Source of the DNA: Verrucomicrobiales bacterium
Lineage (GTDB): Bacteria > Verrucomicrobiota > Verrucomicrobiia > Verrucomicrobiales > DEV007
Assembly (NCBI GenBank): GCA_002698785.1
Contig: PAAG01000031.1
Location: 62,001 to 126,000 of the forward strand
Direction: 5' to 3'
DNA: 64,000 nt
Below the pieces are notes generated by a model. That model did not search any database. It saw only the letters and a program-made list of their open reading frames with translations, and had not been told where the DNA came from. Shown in pieces: positions 1 to 8,888 of the stretch. Each line of letters begins with the position of its first letter. The first letter of the stretch is position 1. The position numbers and the translations under genes were made by a program.

Positions 1-1101
1 ATTTTTCAGATCATGATGATTTATCTTTTCAGTTCGCTTCATAAAAACCATGCGATGTGGAGGGTCGAGTTCACTGCTGTGGAAGCTGCTCTTTCTCTAG
101 TGACATTTAAGGGCCCGGCCGCTGATTTTTTACTGGAATTTCCCGGTCTGCTTCGCGTATTAACACGGAGCGCTGTCATTTTGCAGGAACTTGGGCCTAT
201 TTCGTGGCTTATTTTTTACAAGAATCCTCATATTAGAATAGGGATCGTCGGTCTCTTTCTACTGTTTCACCTGACTACCGGGTTAATGCTCAATATCGGA
301 TGGTTCCCAATCGTGTGTATGGTCGCGTGGGTTCTTTTCATTCCGACGCCAGTTTGGGATCGGCTTTTTAAGATTTGTCGGGCTAAGGTGATTTTCAGCA
401 AGGTCGCCGAAGGAGGTGCACCTGATTCTCCTTTTTCTTGCCTGCTGTATCAACTGCGAGGCTTACCGATACTGATTTTGGTATTGGTATTTTTTTGGAA
501 TCTTTCAAACGTAAGTATTCCGGGTTTTGTTGGATTTGGTGATACTTTCGCTGGACAAGTGGTTCGTTTTGTCGAGCTTCAACAAAGATGGCCTTTATTC
601 GCACCGAGGCCTCCTACTTTCGACGGGATTATTTTTGCTAACACAGAGGTTGAAAGCAAGATAAGGAGTTATTACCCGACGGGGCGCGAATTTGCTACCG
701 CTCCACCTGATAAGCCGGCGAGGCATTATTTTAGTTCGCGATGGCACAAATATTTTCACAATTTGTACTCGGCAAGGGAGCCGGAGCTATTAAGAAGCTA
801 TGTCTCGTTCTTTGCGAGGGAGCATAATGTGAAAAGTGCAGAAATACAGTTGTTTGTGAGGGTGTTCCCAGTTGAAAAAAAGAGCTTTCCTGAAGATATT
901 TTAATTTTCCCGTTTCAGTCCATCAACAGTGAAGGTAAGGCTGTATACTCAAGCGAGTTTCCTCCGTAGGTTCCCCTTTGGACTACTGATCCGGATAAAA
1001 TGGATCCAGCAAGAGTGAAGTCATACTACGAGATAGAGAGCAGAGTTATTAAAGAGAAGATTCTCAGGGTCCTACGGGAAGAAGATGGCGGGAATTCTTG
1101 A
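1..1101 (+). pseudogene. C-terminal part of an HTTM-like membrane protein, 3' end apparently decayed
   Basis: The frame is open to the left edge, so the start lies outside the window. Counting from the first Met codon at 13, hydrophobic helices fall near residues 44-69, 74-112 and 148-168, and the stretch GLMLNIGWFP resembles the HTTM (gamma-carboxylase-like) transmembrane family. A TAG at 967-969 is followed in the same frame by 43 sense codons (VPLWTTDPDKMDPARV...) up to TGA at 1099. From 1085 another frame reads on in a protein-like way to 1315, broken by TGA at 1175. I infer one stop plus one frameshift in a decaying gene. A genuine stop at 967 with chance open sequence after it remains possible. 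The family call rests on pattern only. Confidence 0.55.
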
Positions 1102-1356
1102 AAACTGTGTGTGCGAAGGACAGGATAAGCGCCACGACTTTTACAACTGGAAGAACCAAAGTTGGTGCCGGGAATGATCGTGGCTATCGTATTTGCCTGA
1201 ATGCACCGGAGGAGGCGAGCATGCCGCTCCTGTGCTGTTTCGCATTTTTCTTGATGGCGATGGGTGCGTTTCGGATGATGCCGGAAGAACTGTGACAGCG
1301 TTCGATAGAAATTGAGCGGCGAGTAAGTGGAGAATTCGCGAAGGCTTTTCCTCGGA

Positions 1357-1578
1357 TCACGCAAACAACCGCTCGACGATCTCGGCTTTTACCAGTTCTC
1401 TGCGCTGGTTGAGGTGGTTGTAGGCGATTGTCTGGGGATCGATGGCCATGGCGTGGTAGATGGTGGCCAGGACTTCGGTGGGGTGGACGCGACCGTCGGC
1501 GCTGTTGGAGTTGCCGCTGGTGGAGACTCCGGTTCCGGGGCGAGGGCGGCTTTCGCAGGGGAAGTTTTCAAAGAATGA
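1357..1578 (-). pseudogene. Fragment of a DUF1501 gene (C-terminus), with an internal deletion
   Basis: The minus strand encodes about 70 residues nearly identical to the C-terminus of the intact DUF1501 protein at 17761-19230, including [18 protein letters not shown] and the ending VERLFA before TGA at 1357-1359. Relative to the intact copy about 108 bp (36 codons, in frame) are missing between the [10 protein letters not shown] part and the VHPTEV part; the missing piece corresponds to roughly 17894-18001. Upstream of the conserved segment (above about 1540) similarity is lost and no start is seen. It cannot make a functional DUF1501 protein. It is best read as the remnant of a second copy or of a partial duplication. 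Confidence 0.85.
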
Positions 1579-1670
1579 CGGTCGACGTCTTCTCTGAAAG
1601 ATACCTGAGTGGGGCTGGTTACTCTCATCGCGCCGGTTGAAGGGGATGGCAGGATATCGAAGTGTGAGGA

Positions 1671-2915
1671 ATGCCCGGTCGACTTTTCGATTTTTACTTT
1701 GTTCCGCTGCTGCTATTTATCCTCTTGGTTGGAAACTCGTTCGCGAGAGACTTGCACGTCGATCCTGAATCTGGTGACGATTCCAATGACGGCGTGGCGT
1801 TGCCCGTCCGATCGATCTCCAGGGGAATCGCTCTCGCGGGGCCGGATGATACGGTCCATCTGAAGCCGACGGTTTACTATGACTACGCCGGTTTTTACAG
1901 GAAGCAGGGTGAAGCCGGGCGCCCTGTGATTCTTGACGGGCACGGTGCAACTTTGGAAGGGAGCGACACCATCGATCCGGATGACTGGAAGGAAGTCGAG
2001 CCTGGCTTGTACCGCTCTACGGTGCTCCCACCGCATTGGAACGAGGCCGTCCTCGCCCGATGGTTCTTTCTCTTTGCCGACACGATGCAGCGTATGGACC
2101 GGGTCCTGAAAGGAAAGAGTGCTCCCCTGAAGCAACCTTACGAGCTGGGGGCCGGGGAATGGACTTTTGTCAGGAATGAGGGGGCGGCCGAGGATGACTG
2201 GAGTGGGACTTTTTACCTGAAGATTGCCGATGGAAAAACCCTCGCCGAATCAGAAATTCGCTGGCCCGTTCGTTCGGCGGGTGTGCAGTTTTCGGGGGAT
2301 AACGGCCACCTTGTCATCCGCAACCTGACGGCAACTCATCCGCACAATGATGGATTCAATATCCATGGCGACTGCTGAAACGTTGTCTTTGAAAACATTC
2401 GTGCGATCGAGTGTGGGGACGACGGCATCAGTGCACACGAGTCGGCCGAGTATCGGGTAGATGGATTCGTTTCCATCGGGAACGGAACCGGGATCTGCGA
2501 TACGGGCGATAGCACGACGACTTACAAGGATGTGTTCATCGCGGACTGTGTCGGGGTGGATCTATACTTCCTCGACCGAGGTCGATACGAGATTGAGAAT
2601 GCTTTTGTCCTTTCCTCGGCCCAGAAGCCACTGGTCGTGACCGGGCGAGCCGATGGAAACTGTAGTCTTACCCTGACAAACGTCTACATCAAGAGGGTGG
2701 GGCCGTCCGAACCTGCCCTGGCTGCGAGTCGGTCCGTCCTTAACGCTACACGACTGACTCTGGAAAACTTGCCTCTGAAGGTCACCGGCGAATCCAATTT
2801 GAAAGATTGCCTGATCGAGGGCAAAGCGGTGCCGGAGGATACGAGTGAGAATGGTGCTGATCTGCCTGGGCTTCTCAAAGCGGTGGTGCCGGACGATTAT
2901 TGTGAGAAGCTGTAG
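1671..2915 (+). pseudogene. Secreted parallel beta-helix protein interrupted by in-frame TGA
   Basis: One continuous frame of 414 codons runs from ATG 1671 to TAG 2913-2915, interrupted only by TGA at 2376-2378. The start has AGGA directly upstream and gives a signal peptide of about 25 residues (hydrophobic [15 protein letters not shown]). The mature part opens with DLHVDPESGDDSNDG, the usual start of right-handed beta-helix proteins that act on or bind polysaccharides. The sequence either side of the stop reads as one domain: DGFNIHGDC, stop, NVVFENIRAIECGDDG. A single C-to-T change in CGA (Arg) would explain it. Without readthrough the product is 235 residues and lacks the C-terminal coils. 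Selenocysteine here is unlikely because the site is not a redox motif. Confidence 0.75.
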
Positions 2916-3184
2916 CTGTTTCGGCCCGTTGTTTTGAGTTTGGCTCGTTTGCCCGGCCTTTTTGTTCTTTGTAGCTGGGCTCTTGTTCGGTTTGATGTGA
3001 ATTGGTGACTGACGCCGATGCAGGCGCCAAGACACATATTGTCTCCCCGTCGGCTTTGCCGGATTCTTACCGGTGGCGAGCTGGGCGGAGCCGGAGTATG
3101 TTCCCGTGCCCGGTGGTGCGGGGGGGCGTTTTGGTGTGGTTGGGGAGAAAGGTTTTCTGATACTGGTTCAGGGGCAAGGAGGTG

Positions 3185-3595
3185 TCACCGACGAGTGGAA
3201 AAGTATTGGATCATCGAGTCATCGGGATCAAATACAACTCCGCGGCTCCATTGCCCGTCTGATGCTTCTTCTCGACATTCGTTGCCTGAGACCATGTGAT
3301 CGTCCAGTCCCAACCTTTCTGCATATTTCTCGAATCTTTCTTTGTCCCCGCGGAAGGCGAGGGAGTAGGAGTAATCACCTAGAAAAGTGAAGACGGAATA
3401 GGACTCCTCGTAGTAACCGACGAATCCCATGGCATCTTTGGCGGTCGGATGAACGACGGCGCGGATCGCTCGAAAGCCAGGCACGAGTAAAAGTCCGATG
3501 AGAAACCATATGAAACGCCTTGCGAGTAGATTTTTAACGAGTCTTTTCACGTGGTATTTGGGGGCTAGTGCGTGTGGTGAGATGTTAGAATACAC
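3185..3595 (-). CDS. Small single-pass membrane or exported protein, unknown
   Basis: Up to 136 residues. The longest form starts at GTG 3593-3595; a second GTG at 3548-3550 begins 15 residues later, directly before the basic, hydrophobic segment VKRLVKNLLARRFIWFLIGL, and may be the true start. Neither has a good Shine-Dalgarno sequence. One membrane helix near the N-terminus is followed by a polar domain of about 95 residues with many aromatic and acidic residues. No family recognised. It is the last of the run of small minus-strand genes that extends leftward from about 15 kb, with 67 bp to its upstream neighbour. Confidence 0.5.
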   Translation of the reverse strand: MYSNISPHALAPKYHVKRLVKNLLARRFIWFLIGLLLVPGFRAIRAVVHPTAKDAMGFVGYYEESYSVFTFLGDYSYSLAFRGDKERFEKYAERLGLDDHMVSGNECREEASDGQWSRGVVFDPDDSMIQYFSTRR

Positions 3596-3662
3596 TCCCT
3601 AGTTCTGGTGCCGATTGCAAATTGTTGCGGACAGTTGGAGAATCCTGGATGACTGCCTATTC

Positions 3663-4613
3663 TTACCTCTGTGTATGGCCTAGGCCGAAACAGGAGGGGC
3701 AGGCGACAATCCTGGGAATGCTGTCGCTCTTATTCAGGTAGCCGTGAAAGCACACGGGGCACTTCTTCCAATCTGTTGCGTTGGATTCAATTCGCTTAAG
3801 AACCCTTTCTCTAACATCCACTACCGATCTGCTGCTGTCGTAAATCCTGTCGCGGATTGCAGTAGCGGCAGGCTTTCCGGCTGCTGGCCCGATCTTGCCT
3901 AGTGTAACCATAGCCTCAAACCGCGGCCCAAACATTCCCCCGCCTGACACCATCTCGATGAGGAACTCGAGGATCTCTGGATCATCCATCTGGAGGTCTC
4001 CCACAGCATCATTGAACGCCGACAGGGCTGACCAAAACTGCTGTTTGTTGTTGTCCCGGTTTCGCCAGACTTCCCGTATCACGTCTGGTGAGTTCGTCAG
4101 CACGGCCAAGTAGCAAATCAGTTGCCTGCGGCCTTGGTTTTGCTCTGGACATCGTGGTTCTGAGGAGGAAAATGATCTCAACCTATCAAGGTTTTCCTCT
4201 GTGAGAAATGGCCCGTGAACCTTGTATAATCGTTCGACGAGATGATTGGTTCCATGACGTGGGTCCATAGGCGAGGTGAAATCGGCATTGAAAATGACTT
4301 CGATCAGTTCTTCCGCAGGCTGGTGCTCCCAGGATCGGAATATGCTGATACGCCTTGCGATTTGTTCGGTTTCCTGCGCCTCGTCTTTAAGTGTCTGAAG
4401 AGTTGTGGTCGCTGGCGATAGGAATCTACCTTTCGTAGGCCCTGAGTAATCGGTCTTCATTTCCCCGAGAGCCTTGATCCTATCCTCGGGTTTGGCGTCC
4501 ACAGGTAATGGATGGACCGCGACGATGGTGTTTCGATCGGTTGCCCAGACCACGTAGCACTGTTCGTGCTGTTTGATTAGCTTCAATGCTTCTTCGTCAG
4601 TGAGATGGGGCAT
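3663..4613 (-). CDS. Hypothetical protein with C-terminal double-CxxC zinc motif
   Basis: 316 residues, no signal peptide, probably cytoplasmic. The middle (about residues 90-265) is helical with features of HEAT-like repeats (for example EAMVTLGKIGPAAGKPA), which usually mediate protein binding. The last 30 residues carry CPVCFHGYLN and, 17 residues on, CPSCFGLG, a pair of CxxC knuckles resembling the zinc centres of DnaJ-type cysteine-rich domains. The ATG at 4611-4613 begins MPHLTDEEALKLIKQ. I do not recognise the family; a scaffold or zinc-binding regulatory role is a guess. It lies in the minus-strand array of small genes, 88 bp from the gene upstream. Confidence 0.6.
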   Translation of the reverse strand: MPHLTDEEALKLIKQHEQCYVVWATDRNTIVAVHPLPVDAKPEDRIKALGEMKTDYSGPTKGRFLSPATTTLQTLKDEAQETEQIARRISIFRSWEHQPAEELIEVIFNADFTSPMDPRHGTNHLVERLYKVHGPFLTEENLDRLRSFSSSEPRCPEQNQGRRQLICYLAVLTNSPDVIREVWRNRDNNKQQFWSALSAFNDAVGDLQMDDPEILEFLIEMVSGGGMFGPRFEAMVTLGKIGPAAGKPAATAIRDRIYDSSRSVVDVRERVLKRIESNATDWKKCPVCFHGYLNKSDSIPRIVACPSCFGLGHTQR

Positions 4614-4701
4614 TTTATGAGAGTGAAAAGTCGAGGCGCCGCTTGAATGGGCTCGGAAAGGGCAGCTTTCTACCTCTAGCGACTTTGACGGTTTTCGCGG
4701 A

Positions 4702-5166
4702 CTATTTTATTGGCGTTTTAGGGGCTCGCTCGGTGTCTTGCCCGAATTCTTCGGGCTTGCCGATGAGAATGATGTCGCCTGGTTTCAGCGGAAATTGAGA
4801 CTCTTCGAGTTCTCTATTCTCGCCAACTATTCTTGCATACAGTTGTTTCGTCTCCATCCGGTATACCCTGACTTCATAGACCGTTTGGAGCCCGATCGGG
4901 GCTGCTGAAACTGCTGCGCCTAAACTGGAGGTATCCGCCGCGGGGAGGATCAAGATCCTCTTCGCGACGACATGGGTTTCGCCGTCTTCACCCGCATAGT
5001 ATTCGTCGACAAACTGTGGGCCCATGACGATGATTGAGGTATCGAGAGAGAACTCAGGAATATCGCGTCCGCGAGCGAATTCCGCGAGTTCGTCGTATGA
5101 GTCGGATGCACTGATGAAGGTAACAGCGGTGCTGAGGAGAAGGGCAAGGTGGAGAGAGAGCTTCAT
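4702..5166 (-). CDS. Small secreted protein, unknown
   Basis: 154 residues with a clear Sec signal peptide (MKLSLHLALLLSTAVTFISA, cleavage near residue 20). The mature part is acidic with beta-strand-like segments (TSIIVMGPQFVDEYY, YEVRVYRMETKQLYAR) and a short section, LKPGDIILIGKP, that resembles the turn of SLBB or beta-barrel type domains, but not strongly enough for a call. The intergenic gap to the gene upstream is 81 bp, so the two could be cotranscribed. No ribosome binding site stands out. Probably periplasmic or surface-bound. Confidence 0.6.
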   Translation of the reverse strand: MKLSLHLALLLSTAVTFISASDSYDELAEFARGRDIPEFSLDTSIIVMGPQFVDEYYAGEDGETHVVAKRILILPAADTSSLGAAVSAAPIGLQTVYEVRVYRMETKQLYARIVGENRELEESQFPLKPGDIILIGKPEEFGQDTERAPKTPIK

Positions 5167-5247
5167 TTTTCTGAATGGGTTGTTTTGGGTAAGGTGGTCA
5201 GGTTGTGGGGCGATTAGGGGCGGTTTTTCCGTGTGCTCGGTTTTGCC

Positions 5248-5724
5248 CTATTCGGTGAGGCTAAGCTCCTTTAAGCGTTTGGTCATGAGTTCCAGTTCCT
5301 CACGAGGAAGGCGTAAGTGAAGTTTTATGGGCTGATCTTGATCGAATGTCATGAATCGCAATTTCGCTCCGAGATCGCACATCTCACTGGCGACAAAGAA
5401 GCCGTATTTCGAACCGATTTCGCCGACAGTCGGAATCAGTTCATCGATTTTATTGAGTCCAGTCTCACCGTCTACGTTTAGTAGCACTGTTTTGCTTTCC
5501 AACTCTCCAGCAGCGACTAATTCTTCCAACGCTTTGTCGATGCCTTTCAGATCCTCCTCATAGGTTGAGAAGTCTAAGCCAGACGTAGCTCCGAATGCTG
5601 ATATTTGATGGTGAAGATTCTGAACCTTCGCAGACAAGTCAATCCATAGGTTCGTTACATCGTCTGCTTTAACTGAAGCCGTGGAAGAGAACGTGACCAG
5701 AGAAAGTAGAATAAGGATTCTCAT
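5248..5724 (-). CDS. Small secreted protein, unknown, with the shared upstream element
   Basis: 158 residues. The N-terminus MRILILLSLVTFSSTASVKA is a signal peptide; the mature protein is helical in its first half (about 30-75) and mixed later. No known family. It starts at ATG 5722-5724, and 8 bp upstream sits AACAGTGG (plus strand), the core of the element shared by seven minus-strand genes here. A second conserved block lies at 5795-5823. No Shine-Dalgarno is visible between core and ATG. Followed at 81 bp by another secreted-protein gene, perhaps one transcript. Confidence 0.6.
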   Translation of the reverse strand: MRILILLSLVTFSSTASVKADDVTNLWIDLSAKVQNLHHQISAFGATSGLDFSTYEEDLKGIDKALEELVAAGELESKTVLLNVDGETGLNKIDELIPTVGEIGSKYGFFVASEMCDLGAKLRFMTFDQDQPIKLHLRLPREELELMTKRLKELSLTE

Positions 5725-5732
5725 TTCAGGCT

Positions 5733-5823
5733 AACAGTGGTGATATGGATTCGGACTAGAGATAGTCGGTACCGGTTGCGATCTGCATAGAAAGAAAAGC
5801 GGAAAAGACCCGAAAGGTCAAGA
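5733..5823 (-). repeat. Shared upstream element, copy A
   Basis: Two conserved parts: AACAGTGG at 5733-5740, 8 bp before the start codon of the 5248-5724 gene, and a GC-rich block at 5795-5823 (AAAAGCGGAAAAGACCCG then AAAGGTCAAGA). The same blocks at the same 60-70 bp distance occur before the genes starting at 7695 and 12931. Coding-strand orientation reads TTGACCT, then TTTTCCGCTTTT, then CCACTGTT. Could be promoter, operator or recombination site. Confidence 0.5.
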
Positions 5824-6176
5824 CACCCATGGGATTCCCGTAGGAGTGCGAGAGTAGGAAAGTCCTGCGAAAGACATTCAATCTTTGCCTGTTCCGCACT
5901 GCCGGATTGTTCGCGATGCTGAGTTTTGACATAGCTTGAGTTCGTTCCCGGGCCGGGAGGGAAGAGGTAAATAGTTTGAAATGGTGGGGTGGCTCTCGAT
6001 TTGATGGCTGTTCTTCTTGGCTTCCTCTTCCTCTCGTATCTTCTCTACGAACGACGATCTGAATCGCTTTTTAAATAAGTTTTACAGTTTCTACCTTGTT
6101 CGACTCTTTCGATTTTCCCTATTGTTTCACCTGCTTCATGGAACAGAAGTTCCCGGTCGATAAGAGAGGTGCAGGT
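5824..6176. other. Stretch without a recognised gene
   Basis: About 350 bp between divergent genes. It contains TTGACA at 5926-5931 but no convincing -10 box at the right distance, and no hairpin with a T-run. The frame of the plus-strand gene is open upstream of 6177, but the better start is inside (see that entry). Nothing else seen. Confidence 0.4.
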
Positions 6177-7112
6177 ATGAATCTGAGGCTTAATGGTATT
6201 TTATTCGTTGTGGTTGGTTTGTTTCTTTCCGTGGACGCGGAGGCGCAGGAGGGTGGAGGTATTGCTGACATCAAAAAGAGAGGGGCGGAGTATCTGGAGA
6301 GTATCGATAACCTGAGTTTCTCGTATCGAGATGAGAGCTTTGTCGATAGGAAACCGAGTGGGATGAGCTTCGATGTGGAGACCACTTTTTCCGGTGAGCG
6401 CTTTCTCGTGAAGAGGACCGGGAGACCTTATCTGGCGGAGAGTGTGGGCCCCAATTTTGCCGGAGTACGATACGTGTGGGCTTTTGATGGGGAGACATAC
6501 GGGAGTTTTGCCTCTTCGACGGGGATTCTATCGAATACCCGAGACGCGGACTCGGTCGATGCGGGTGGGCAAGTTGCGTGGGGAGAAAATCCGCTACTGG
6601 CACCTTTCGTTCTGCTGTTTCCAGATGACCGGAAGGTGCGGTCTCGGCATGAGTTGGTGCAGTTTTTCCTGGAATCTGATTATGAGGTGATTCCCGCAGG
6701 GGAGGCAGTGCAGGTCAGGATCAGGGATGGTGGGGCAGTTCAGACGTGGAGAGAAGTGTTCTGGCAGGATATTAATCCGTTTCCCTATCATATGGAGGCT
6801 CGGCCGGTCGATAGTCCGAATGCACAGGTGCCGGGTGAAAATGGTGTTCCGAGTTTTGCGTGGCAAGTGACGCAGTCGGTTTGGAAGATTGAGAAGCTGG
6901 CGCGTATTTCTCTTGGTGGGACAAAGGTGAATGTGCCGGAAGTGACATCATACGTGGTTTACTCTACCTATGGGAAACAACAGGCTGCGACCAAGAGGAT
7001 TCTTACGGTTGATTTGAATTCGATCCGGGCTCTGACGGCCGATGAAAGAGAGGCTGAGATGTTTCAAATCTCTGGTTCGATTACGGACGAAGTGGGCGTT
7101 GCGGAGCGGTAG
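6177..7112 (+). CDS. Secreted protein resembling outer-membrane lipoprotein-sorting/DUF2092-like folds
   Basis: 311 residues from ATG 6177, chosen because AGAGG at 6165-6169 gives a proper ribosome site with 7 bp spacing and the product starts with a typical signal peptide (MNLRLNGILFVVVGLFLSVDAEAQ); an upstream in-frame ATG at 6096 would bury that signal. The mature part has alternating beta strands (SFDVETTFSGERFLVKR, YVWAFDGETYGSF), as in LolA/DUF2092-like half-barrels that bind lipids in the periplasm. The family is not certain. It is a single gene on the plus strand among minus-strand neighbours, ending in TAG at 7110-7112. Confidence 0.65.
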   Translation: MNLRLNGILFVVVGLFLSVDAEAQEGGGIADIKKRGAEYLESIDNLSFSYRDESFVDRKPSGMSFDVETTFSGERFLVKRTGRPYLAESVGPNFAGVRYVWAFDGETYGSFASSTGILSNTRDADSVDAGGQVAWGENPLLAPFVLLFPDDRKVRSRHELVQFFLESDYEVIPAGEAVQVRIRDGGAVQTWREVFWQDINPFPYHMEARPVDSPNAQVPGENGVPSFAWQVTQSVWKIEKLARISLGGTKVNVPEVTSYVVYSTYGKQQAATKRILTVDLNSIRALTADEREAEMFQISGSITDEVGVAER

Positions 7113-7168
7113 GTTGGGGACAATCGAAGTGATCGTTTTGTCTGCGTGAACTAGGAGTTCGATCGGGT

Positions 7169-7196
7169 ACAGGGCGCGTTTCGCCTGTTCTGTTTT
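7169..7196 (+). terminator. Weak possible terminator after the 6177-7112 gene
   Basis: An imperfect hairpin (ACAGGGCG with CGCCTGT, one bulge) is followed by TCTGTTTT. It lies 57 bp after the stop codon. The stem is short and the T-run interrupted, so this is only a possibility. Confidence 0.3.
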
Positions 7197-7296
7197 CTGC
7201 TCTGCTTCGAAAGAAAGCGCGGAGCAATTATGATTTGGGCAGGCGAATCACAAAGGTCATTTCGAGTCGGCGCGGTCGTGGCTTGAGCGCCTCGGC

Positions 7297-7695
7297 TTAT
7301 TCACTGTGATCGCTAGAGGGTATCGTTTCCATGTATGATCGGCGTCGAGGAGAATCCTTCAATAACAAACTGTCCAACTCCTCCGATAAATCCTCTGGGT
7401 TTGTAGAGTTGCCGAACTCGACATACATCTTCATCACCTTCGGATCACCGGGATCGGTCAACCAGAGATCGTGCCGGCATGGGGGATAGAGTATCTGTCC
7501 AGCTTCAATTTTTCCGACTTCGGTTTCGTGATAGGTAAGTTTCACCGTCTCGGTAAGTGCTACGACTTTGGAGTCATTAGGATGCGGGTCAATGATGTTC
7601 AAAAACATCGTCCGGGCGACCCAACTTTGGAGTAGAATTGCTTCGATGAGAAGTGTTCCGGTGATTGTTAGGAGAACTATCGAAATTGGTTTCAT
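7297..7695 (-). CDS. Small membrane-anchored protein, unknown, with the shared upstream element
   Basis: 132 residues from ATG 7693-7695, preferred over upstream in-frame codons because it opens with an uncleaved-signal-like helix (MKPISIVLLTITGTLLIEAI) preceded by GGA. The rest is a polar domain of about 105 residues with two Cys-poor beta regions (VVALTETVKLTYHE, ILYPPCRHDLWLTDPG). No family recognised. The core AACAGTAG at 7706-7713 lies 10 bp upstream, and the second block at 7773-7802. It is convergent with the 6177-7112 gene. Confidence 0.55.
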   Translation of the reverse strand: MKPISIVLLTITGTLLIEAILLQSWVARTMFLNIIDPHPNDSKVVALTETVKLTYHETEVGKIEAGQILYPPCRHDLWLTDPGDPKVMKMYVEFGNSTNPEDLSEELDSLLLKDSPRRRSYMETIPSSDHSE

Positions 7696-7705
7696 TTCCG
7701 GAGCA

Positions 7706-7802
7706 AACAGTAGAGTTGTAGGAATTAGATTCTGATATTCAGTTTCGAACCTAGTAGGTAAGTCCCGACTCACAAGAACGGAAAACTTCTGAGAGGTCAA
7801 GA
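7706..7802 (-). repeat. Shared upstream element, copy B
   Basis: AACAGTAG at 7706-7713 and the block CAAGAACGGAAAACTTC...GAGAGGTCAAGA at 7773-7802, laid out as in the copies at 5733-5823 and 12959-13054. It sits 10 bp before the start codon of the 7297-7695 gene. Confidence 0.5.
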
Positions 7803-7895
7803 TGCTCTCGTGTTTTCCTTTTGGGGTGGTAGGGAGAGGCATGCGAAGGGTGTCACTCTTTGCCTCTTTTGTTTCTCCCTCTGCTTTGCCGGTTT

Positions 7896-8303
7896 CTACT
7901 TAGGCGGGAGTTCCTGGAACTGGGGGAGGTCGTCGGTGATGGGATACCATTCTGCTTTGTCGGAAACGAAGACGTGCATGGTTGGGCCTGTCTCGAGTTC
8001 GGTGTCGAGCGAAGCAATGACTACCCCAATGGGAATGGAGGGATCGGAAAAGAAGGTGGCGATGTTGGATCCGCAAACTCGGCAAAAGGAGCGGAACTCA
8101 CCGGGTTTGTGCTCGTAGCGTGTCAGTAGGTCTTCTCCTGAGAGAAACTGAAAGTTGCTCGGTTCGACCGCTCCACGAGTTCGGAAGGCCGCGCCATGGG
8201 CCTTGCGGCAATCGGTGCAGTGACAGTTGAGGATGCTCTTGATTTTGCCGTCGATCTCGAAACGGATTCCTCCGCATAGGCAACTTCCTTGATAGTGGCT
8301 CAT
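7896..8303 (-). CDS. GFA (glutathione-dependent formaldehyde-activating)/CENP-V fold protein
   Basis: 135 residues from ATG 8301-8303 (MSHYQGSCLCGGIRFE), the normal start for this family; the frame is open far upstream but that part is not family-like. Zinc ligands are all present: GSCLCGG near the N-terminus, CHCTDCRKAHG at about 34-44, and CRVCGSN at about 80-86. The fold binds zinc and sometimes thiols such as glutathione; the substrate of most members, including this one, is unknown. GFA genes are common in accessory gene clusters. No strong ribosome site; GTTTGCC lies 8 bp before the ATG, faintly like the core element of its neighbours. Confidence 0.85.
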   Translation of the reverse strand: MSHYQGSCLCGGIRFEIDGKIKSILNCHCTDCRKAHGAAFRTRGAVEPSNFQFLSGEDLLTRYEHKPGEFRSFCRVCGSNIATFFSDPSIPIGVVIASLDTELETGPTMHVFVSDKAEWYPITDDLPQFQELPPK

Positions 8304-8403
8304 TGGTTGGGCAAACGTAATGGATCGCTCGACACCGATGGAGAGCGAGTGTGGATTGTAGGATGGGCTAGGAATTCGGAAAAGAGGTTTCGTTTCGGGG
8401 CGG

Positions 8404-8778
8404 TCATGGACTGAGTGGATCGCGTTGCTTGCCTCGTAATTTTCCGTGTGGAGGCCAGCCTTTAAAGAACCAGGGCAGGCCAAAGGTCAATACGTAGAGG
8501 AGCAAGGGGATTGAAATTAGAAATGCGAATCCATAAAGAAATTCTCCGAGGGACGCTCCTCCAATTGGAGACATTGGTGTGCCATCTGGAGGGCTGATGG
8601 GGCCTCGAGTGCTCAACTCCCATCCTTTCGTAAGAATCAAAGTGAGGGTCCCGAGCAAGTAGAATCCCCAGATCCAGATGTACGAACGCGACCGTTTCGG
8701 GAAAACAAGCAGTGGCAAAAAGAGAATTACTCCGAAAAGAACGAGATAAGAAATGATCGTGTAAGTTAGCGAACCCAT
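8404..8778 (-). CDS. Small integral membrane protein, unknown
   Basis: 124 residues with three membrane helices (about 7-27, 33-50 and 83-108) and a Gly/Pro-rich periplasmic or cytoplasmic loop between helices two and three. The C-terminus is basic (GKLRGKQRDP), suggesting a cytoplasmic end. It starts at ATG 8776-8778. Upstream, GGTTCC followed by AAAGCA on the coding strand resembles a piece of the upstream region of the gene starting at 15134. No family recognised. Confidence 0.6.
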   Translation of the reverse strand: MGSLTYTIISYLVLFGVILFLPLLVFPKRSRSYIWIWGFYLLGTLTLILTKGWELSTRGPISPPDGTPMSPIGGASLGEFLYGFAFLISIPLLLYVLTFGLPWFFKGWPPHGKLRGKQRDPLSP

Positions 8779-8888
8779 AGGGATTGGAATGCTTTGGAAC
8801 CTATGCTAGGATTATGAAACTATTCTGAGGGTTTTTGGGCTAGATGTATACCTGAGGATTTCATAACTCGGGAACTTGGCTAAAGTAG

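Noticed and set aside
2916-3184. Plus-strand frame with GGAGGRFGVVGEKGFLILVQ-like text after the beta-helix gene
   Set aside because: No start with a ribosome site and no family resemblance; composition could be chance. Possibly a further remnant, but not supportable.
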